DNA of 64,000 nt from Hyphomicrobiales bacterium (GTDB taxonomy: Bacteria > Pseudomonadota > Alphaproteobacteria > Rhizobiales > Rhizobiaceae), in the NCBI GenBank assembly GCA_900473915.1, contig UCNG01000014.1, forward strand, positions 156,745 through 220,744, written 5' to 3'. The position numbers and the translations under genes are program-made. Every line of letters begins with the position of its first letter. The stretch's first letter is position 1. Under the pieces are notes generated by a model that worked only from the letters and a program-made list of their open reading frames with translations, did not search any database and was not told where the DNA came from. Of this stretch, positions 59,507 through 64,000 are shown in pieces.

Positions 59507-60277
59507 TTATGCGAGGCCGCCATGGAAATGGCTCAGGAACTCTCGCGTTGCGGCTTCGCGCGGCTCATTTATCACCTGGCGAGCATCACCGGTTTCAACG
59601 ACATAGCCATCCTGCATGAAAATGACCTTGTCAGCGACATCACGAGCGAAGGCCATTTCATGGGTAACGAGGATCATTGTCATGCCCTGTTCGGCCAATT
59701 GCCGGATAACCGCGAGAACTTCGCCGACGAGGGCCGGGTCGAGAGCCGATGTCGCCTCATCAAACAGCATCACATCCGGACGCATTGCGAGCGCTCTTGC
59801 AATCGCAACGCGCTGTTTCTGACCTCCTGACAACTGCTCCGGCCTAGAATCCGCGCGGGTTGCGAGTCCGACCTTATCCAGCAATTCCATGGCCAATTCG
59901 CTGGCAATCTTTTTGTCTTGTTTGAGAACGGTCACAGGCCCGATCATGACATTATCGAGAACACTCATATGCGGAAACAGATTGAAGTTCTGGAACACCA
60001 TCCCGGTATTGGCGCGGAATGCCGCCAGATATCTGTCCTTTAGAGACACACGCCCGGACGAGAAATCTATCTTCTGCTCCCCAATTGAGATGTAGCCCGC
60101 GTCTGGCAATGAAAGCAGATTAAGACTGCGCAACAGTGTCGATTTGCCCGAGCCGCTTGGCCCGATAAGCGCAACCACCTGTCCGCGCTCAACCGTGAGG
60201 CTGATATTGCGAAGCACCACGATTTCGCCGAAAGACTTTTTCAGCCCGCGTACTTCGATCATCGGTTCAGCAGTCAT
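59507..60277 (-). CDS. Amino-acid ABC transporter ATP-binding protein
   Basis: 256 residues from ATG 60277 (GGAGAG site). Walker A GPSGSGKST, Q-loop VFQNFNLFPH, signature QLSGGQKQRVAIARAL, Walker B VMLFDEATSALDP (with DEA instead of the common DEP), H-loop VTHEMAFA. GlnQ/HisP family. Works with the permease and binding protein upstream. Confidence 0.93.
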   Translation of the reverse strand: MTAEPMIEVRGLKKSFGEIVVLRNISLTVERGQVVALIGPSGSGKSTLLRSLNLLSLPDAGYISIGEQKIDFSSGRVSLKDRYLAAFRANTGMVFQNFNLFPHMSVLDNVMIGPVTVLKQDKKIASELAMELLDKVGLATRADSRPEQLSGGQKQRVAIARALAMRPDVMLFDEATSALDPALVGEVLAVIRQLAEQGMTMILVTHEMAFARDVADKVIFMQDGYVVETGDARQVINEPREAATREFLSHFHGGLA

Positions 60278-60316
60278 AGCTTCTCTCCGCAAGGATTGCT
60301 TGCCTCGTGCAGTCCG

Positions 60317-60973
60317 TCATTTCAACCTTCCCTCCAGCCCATGGGCGAGCCGTGTCAGAGGGAAAAGAACTGCGAGATAAAGCACTGCAATCAAGGTGTA
60401 GGTTTCGAGCGGCCGATAGGTGGCCGAGGTGACAAGCTGGCCTTGGTAAAGAAGGTCCGGCACGGCGAGAACCGACAAAAGCGATGTGTTCTTAAGCTGA
60501 AGCACGGACTGGTTGACCAATGGCGGCACCATGCGGCGGAGGGCCTGCGGTAGTATGATTTTCCCCATGAGTTGGCCGCGGCGCATTCCGATTGCGCGTC
60601 CTGCATCCCACTGGCCTGCCTCGATGGAAACGATGCCACCACGAATGATTTCTGCATAAAAAGCAGCGCCGTAAAAAGTAAGTGTGATGAAAGCCGCCAT
60701 GGCCGGCGAAATTTCAAAACCAATCAACATTGGAAGTGCGTAATAGCACCAGACCAGCTGCACCAGCACCGGCGTACAGCGGAATATCTCAACAACCGCC
60801 ATAATGGGCACGGTGATGATTTTATTGCCGGAAAGCCTACCCAAAGCGAAGACTGTCCCGACGAAAATTCCCGAAAATACGGTTATGATCGTGAAACCGA
60901 CAGTGTAGGCCAGACCCTGAAGGAATAATCCCCGATATTGCCAAAGGCCGGAAAAGTCCCATTGATAGTCCAT
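60317..60973 (-). CDS. Amino-acid ABC transporter permease
   Basis: 218 residues from ATG 60973, which overlaps the racemase stop by one base (TAATG). About five membrane segments, with EIFRCTPVLVQLVWCYYALP and the docking loop IVSIEAGQWDAGRAIGMRRGQLMGKIILPQALRRMVPP. The only permease of the set, so it should act as a homodimer. The frame extends to 61114 inside the racemase gene and is not used. Confidence 0.92.
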   Translation of the reverse strand: MDYQWDFSGLWQYRGLFLQGLAYTVGFTIITVFSGIFVGTVFALGRLSGNKIITVPIMAVVEIFRCTPVLVQLVWCYYALPMLIGFEISPAMAAFITLTFYGAAFYAEIIRGGIVSIEAGQWDAGRAIGMRRGQLMGKIILPQALRRMVPPLVNQSVLQLKNTSLLSVLAVPDLLYQGQLVTSATYRPLETYTLIAVLYLAVLFPLTRLAHGLEGRLK

Positions 60974-61686
60974 TACTTCACTCTTTCTGACTTCCCGGCG
61001 AAGGCTCCACAATAGGTCGAATTGAACAGCCAATGTCCTAGCGACAGGATGTCGAACACCGGCACTCCGCATGCTGTTGTGACCGCTTGCGCGAATGGCG
61101 GCATGTTCGTGCACTCAAGGACGATGGCGCCAAGATCAGGCTTCCGTGTCTTCAGTTCCCGTGCCGCGTGTACGATTTCGGTTTCGAGCCCCGGGCGGTC
61201 GTAAATTCCACCGCCTTCGATCAACTCACGAAAGGCGCCGCCGACTGGCATGCCAATCCTGGGTGTGCTGATGTCGGCACCACAAGCAGTAAAGATCGCA
61301 TCGTCAAGGCTTGTTTCATCGTAGGTGATGACTCCCACCTTCCGCTGCGGGCCAATCAAGGCGCTGACCATTGGCAACTGAAGCAGGCTGGAGGTCGCAA
61401 TGGGTACCGACAGCTTCCTGCTCAGCGTGCTCTGGTGACGCGCCATGAAGCCACAAGACGTAACGAGCGCGCTGCATCCTTCGCCGATCAAAGTCTCGCC
61501 CGCGATGACGAAGTCTTCGATCAACCCGGCACCACCCTGACGAATGACCCTCTCAGGGGAAGCTTCGCTTACCTTTTTGAACTTTACCGGCATCTCCCAT
61601 GACGCCGGATTGCCGACATCTCCGGGCGGACGCGGAAAGTCAGTGTCAAGCATGATGATACCGAGTGATCCTGGCTGACGCCGCAT
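60973..61686 (-). CDS. Aspartate/glutamate racemase family protein B
   Basis: 237 residues, paralogue of the protein at 57480 (shared GIIMLDTDFPRPPGDVGN and the cysteine blocks LVTSCGFMA and VLECTNMPPF). It lacks the second cysteine of the CTNMC pair in copy A. Its unusual place, between the binding-protein and permease genes, ties its substrate to the transported compound. Weak ribosome site; translation may be coupled to the upstream gene 13 bases away. Confidence 0.85.
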   Translation of the reverse strand: MRRQPGSLGIIMLDTDFPRPPGDVGNPASWEMPVKFKKVSEASPERVIRQGGAGLIEDFVIAGETLIGEGCSALVTSCGFMARHQSTLSRKLSVPIATSSLLQLPMVSALIGPQRKVGVITYDETSLDDAIFTACGADISTPRIGMPVGGAFRELIEGGGIYDRPGLETEIVHAARELKTRKPDLGAIVLECTNMPPFAQAVTTACGVPVFDILSLGHWLFNSTYCGAFAGKSERVK

Positions 61687-61699
61687 GACGGTCGACGGG

Positions 61700-62533
61700 T
61701 CAGAACTTCAAAGTCGGTGGCAGGTCAGACGGTTGGACACCCACCAGCGACAGGCTGCCGACGATCCATTCATTGACCTTCCCCTCTTCACGACGCCTTT
61801 TAAGCCAGACATCAACGTAGTCGCGGAATTCACCATTTGCGTCTTTACGGACGCCGATCGTTGTAGGTTGACTATCCTGCGGCTCAGGAATGAAGACCTT
61901 GTATTTGCCACCAAGTTTATGCGTCGTGACAACCGACATGAGCGCAACCTGCAAGATTGCGTCGGCGCGGCCAGACTGCAGTGCAATGATCGTTTCGTCA
62001 GCCCCTTTGAGCGCAACTAGTGTGCAGTTCGGCAAGGTTCTGCGGGCGAAAAGGTCCTGGGTCGATCCAAGATCGACCGTAACGCGGATCTCGGGCTTGT
62101 TCAGATCTTCCCAGTTTTTAATCTCGCGATCCTTGCTGGTAATGATGGTGAAGACGTTATCCATCATCGCTTGAGTGAAATCGACAGCCTTTGCGCGCTC
62201 AGGATTGTTACTCAATGCAAACATGATGTCGATCTTGTCACCCTGAAGATCCATAACCGAGTTGCCCCAGGTGGTTTCGACCATTTTCAGCTGCACACCA
62301 ATATATTCTGCAAGGTCCTTGCCCATGGATACGCAAAAGCCGGCCCATTCTCCGGTCGCAAGATTTTTCTGATAGTATGGGGCTGTGCCGTTGAACACGC
62401 CGATGCGCAAAACACCGCGCTCTTTGATGGTTTTCAGCGTCGCGCCCCCGTTAACAGCCCAGGATAATCCAGGTGAGAACATGACCGCCGCGCTACCGAA
62501 AAGTGTTGTCTGGATAAACTCACGTCTATTCAT
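61700..62533 (-). CDS. Amino-acid ABC transporter substrate-binding protein
   Basis: 277 residues, SBP family 3. The N-terminus MNRREFIQTTLFGSAAVMFSPGLSWA looks like a Tat-type signal (RRxF). Mature blocks RGVLRIGVFNGTAPYYQKN, VDFTQAMMDNVFTIITSKD and VDLGSTQDLFARRTLP are typical. GAGGGAAAC site before the ATG. Ligand unknown, presumably the amino acid processed by the racemase and dehydrogenase genes of the same operon. Confidence 0.91.
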   Translation of the reverse strand: MNRREFIQTTLFGSAAVMFSPGLSWAVNGGATLKTIKERGVLRIGVFNGTAPYYQKNLATGEWAGFCVSMGKDLAEYIGVQLKMVETTWGNSVMDLQGDKIDIMFALSNNPERAKAVDFTQAMMDNVFTIITSKDREIKNWEDLNKPEIRVTVDLGSTQDLFARRTLPNCTLVALKGADETIIALQSGRADAILQVALMSVVTTHKLGGKYKVFIPEPQDSQPTTIGVRKDANGEFRDYVDVWLKRRREEGKVNEWIVGSLSLVGVQPSDLPPTLKF

Positions 62534-62561
62534 TGTTGTTTCCCTCTTTTTGGAGCAAGCT

Positions 62562-63026
62562 TTACTGTGCGCTGGAATGCGCCAGGCTGCTTTCTCTATT
62601 GAACTTATTGGAAAGTACTACTGAGTAACTGACGTTTTCGACCCCCTCGATCTGCGCCAACTCTTCAATCAAAGCCTCCAGGTCCTCAAGAAAACCCACA
62701 TGAACCCGGCACAATATATTGGCCGGGCCGCTGATGGCATCGGCAGTCACGATTTCCGGATAGGCACGCAATGTTGCGAACAAGCGTTGCACAAGGCGCT
62801 GCGAGGCGGTGATGAACAGATAGGCGAAAATGCTGTTATCGTCCGTTGCCCGGCGCACGATGGCACGGTAACCCAATATAACGCCGCGCCGCTCAAGCCG
62901 ACCTATCCGTTCCTGAACGCTCGACCGGGCAAGACCTACCCGCCGCGCCAATTCACTCGCAGGCATCCGCGCGTTTTCTTCCAGGATACTGACCAGATTG
63001 CGGTCGATACTATCACCGTAGTCCAT
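62562..63026 (-). CDS. Lrp/AsnC family transcriptional regulator
   Basis: 154 residues. N-terminal winged HTH (about 6-60: IDRNLVSILEENARMPASELARRVGLARSSVQERIGRLERRGVI) and C-terminal RAM ligand-binding domain (about 68-145). First gene of the leftward operon and 28 bases from the binding-protein gene. Lrp-type proteins sense amino acids, so it probably controls this operon in response to the imported substrate. Confidence 0.93.
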   Translation of the reverse strand: MDYGDSIDRNLVSILEENARMPASELARRVGLARSSVQERIGRLERRGVILGYRAIVRRATDDNSIFAYLFITASQRLVQRLFATLRAYPEIVTADAISGPANILCRVHVGFLEDLEALIEELAQIEGVENVSYSVVLSNKFNRESSLAHSSAQ

Positions 63027-63140
63027 CGTGTTCCCTTATGTTTATTTTTAATGAGCATGCGGCGCTTTCTCATCAAATAAAAGCATTGAAAATTGGATTA
63101 TGCATGACTTAAACTCATGATGAAACGTAAGGGGAGCCCG

Positions 63141-64000
63141 ATGCGCCGCTTTCTTCCATCGCTTTCTGCACTCCATGCGTTTGATGCTTCAGTGCGTTAC
63201 CTGAGCTTCACGCGGGCATCAGAAAATCTCGGCATGACGCAAAGTGGCGTAAGCCGTCAGATTCAGAATCTCGAATCCTTTCTCGGTCTTAAGCTGTTTG
63301 AGCGTGCGGGACCGCGCCTGGTTCTGACAGAAGAAGGACAGAGCTATTACGAGGAAGTCTCGCGTATTCTCGCAAAACTTGAAGAAGTGTCGATGGATGC
63401 CGTGCGTGGCTATAAAACCCAAAGCCTGCTCAAGATCGGGCTACCGCCAACATTGATGCGAAAATGGGCGCCGGGCATCATCAGTATTTTTGCCAGGTCA
63501 TATCCACAAATATGGTTCGAAGTGTTTCCCTGCTCTCATGATCTTGATTGGAGCAAGTCCGACCTTGATCTAGCCGTGTTGCGCGGAATCGGCAATTGGG
63601 CCCATGTTCGAAGCCATCTGCTCTTCCCGGAAGAGCTTGTCGTCATCGGCTCACCGGACATCGTGCCTGAAAATGGGTTGGCCGGAGATGTCGAATTGCT
63701 CGACTTTCCGCTAATTCAGAATTCAAACAGACCAAGTCTTTGGCTGCATTGGTTGCGCGGCGCCGGCATCCATTACAATAAACGTATTTTTGGTCCGCGC
63801 CTGCCAACGCATGACGTTATTATTGAATGCGCCATCGCTGGCATGGGGCTAGCCATTGCCCCCAGAATTTTCGTTCAAGACGAGTTGCGGTCGGGAAAAC
63901 TCAAGCTTGCGCTGGATCGCGTGCAAACATCGGGAGAAAGCTATTTTCTCTGCACTGCGCAAGCCCGTCAGGGATCAAAGAATGTACGCCTGTTTCGTGA
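63141..64000 (+). CDS. LysR-family regulator (GcvA-like), C-terminus cut by window edge
   Basis: Open from ATG 63141 (AAGGGGAG site) to the right edge, 286 codons seen. In-frame ATGs at 63117 and 63120 would extend it slightly. HTH near 20-45: LSFTRASENLGMTQSGVSRQIQNLESFLGLKLFERAGPRLVLTEEG. The effector domain resembles the GcvA/AmpR subgroup (FARSYPQIWFEV, DLDLAVLRGIGNW). It diverges from the Lrp gene and may regulate the D-amino-acid operon or genes beyond the window. Confidence 0.92.
   Translation, partial: MRRFLPSLSALHAFDASVRYLSFTRASENLGMTQSGVSRQIQNLESFLGLKLFERAGPRLVLTEEGQSYYEEVSRILAKLEEVSMDAVRGYKTQSLLKIGLPPTLMRKWAPGIISIFARSYPQIWFEVFPCSHDLDWSKSDLDLAVLRGIGNWAHVRSHLLFPEELVVIGSPDIVPENGLAGDVELLDFPLIQNSNRPSLWLHWLRGAGIHYNKRIFGPRLPTHDVIIECAIAGMGLAIAPRIFVQDELRSGKLKLALDRVQTSGESYFLCTAQARQGSKNVRLFR

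Noticed and set aside
1-64000. CRISPR arrays, complete insertion sequences, prophage or integrase genes
   Set aside because: No regularly spaced repeats, transposase, integrase or phage structural motifs were seen on either strand.

Overview
The window reads as chromosome of an alphaproteobacterium of the Rhizobiales, most likely the Brucella/Ochrobactrum group. That placement is inferred from gene families and from short interspersed palindromes of the rhizobial type; no 16S gene is present. There is no phage, complete insertion sequence or CRISPR array.

Region by region: 1-6.8 kb holds the end of a YigZ/IMPACT gene and a cytosine-deaminase gene (codA) followed by a complete BMP-type nucleoside/nucleobase ABC transporter. 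6.9-27.3 kb is mostly housekeeping: typA, mgtE, an M3 oligopeptidase, leuD, the ohr/ohrR peroxide pair, asd, an MHS transporter, ada, leuB, a Trm112 protein, a LON-domain protein, a TPR thioredoxin, a ProX-type editing enzyme and tRNA-Gly(GCC). Upstream of asd lies a short ORF ending in a run of Thr codons, followed by a branched palindromic region next to the asd ribosome binding site; this looks like an undescribed threonine-sensing leader.

27.3-46.9 kb is catabolic accessory DNA. After a drug-type MFS pump and a RidA/FAD-oxidase/ABC set comes the most interesting locus. A TetR-type regulator sits beside a near-perfect 39-bp palindrome between two divergent operons. Leftward: a four-gene polar amino acid ABC transporter, an M20 amidohydrolase and a dimethylarginine dimethylaminohydrolase homologue. 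Rightward: the regulator, an AruH-like arginine transaminase, an AruI-like 2-ketoarginine decarboxylase, an acyl-CoA dehydrogenase, an ADP-forming acyl-CoA ligase and two CaiD-like (crotonobetainyl-CoA) hydratases. Together they suggest uptake of arginine or a modified arginine, conversion to a guanidinobutyrate, and CoA-dependent degradation modelled on the carnitine pathway. No such combined route is known to me.

46.9-56.8 kb is an exopolysaccharide locus: UDP-glucose dehydrogenase, UDP-glucuronate decarboxylase, a GalE-type epimerase (together a route to UDP-xylose and UDP-arabinose), a membrane glycosyltransferase, a GH26-like glycosidase and three DUF995 secreted proteins. It is headed by a divergent AraC-type regulator carrying a PilZ-like RxxxR motif, matching the cyclic-di-GMP-controlled CuxR/uxs1-uxe locus of Sinorhizobium meliloti. 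57.4-63.0 kb is a D-amino-acid type operon (Lrp regulator, ABC transporter, two Asp/Glu-racemase-family enzymes, DadA-like dehydrogenase). A LysR gene runs off the right edge.
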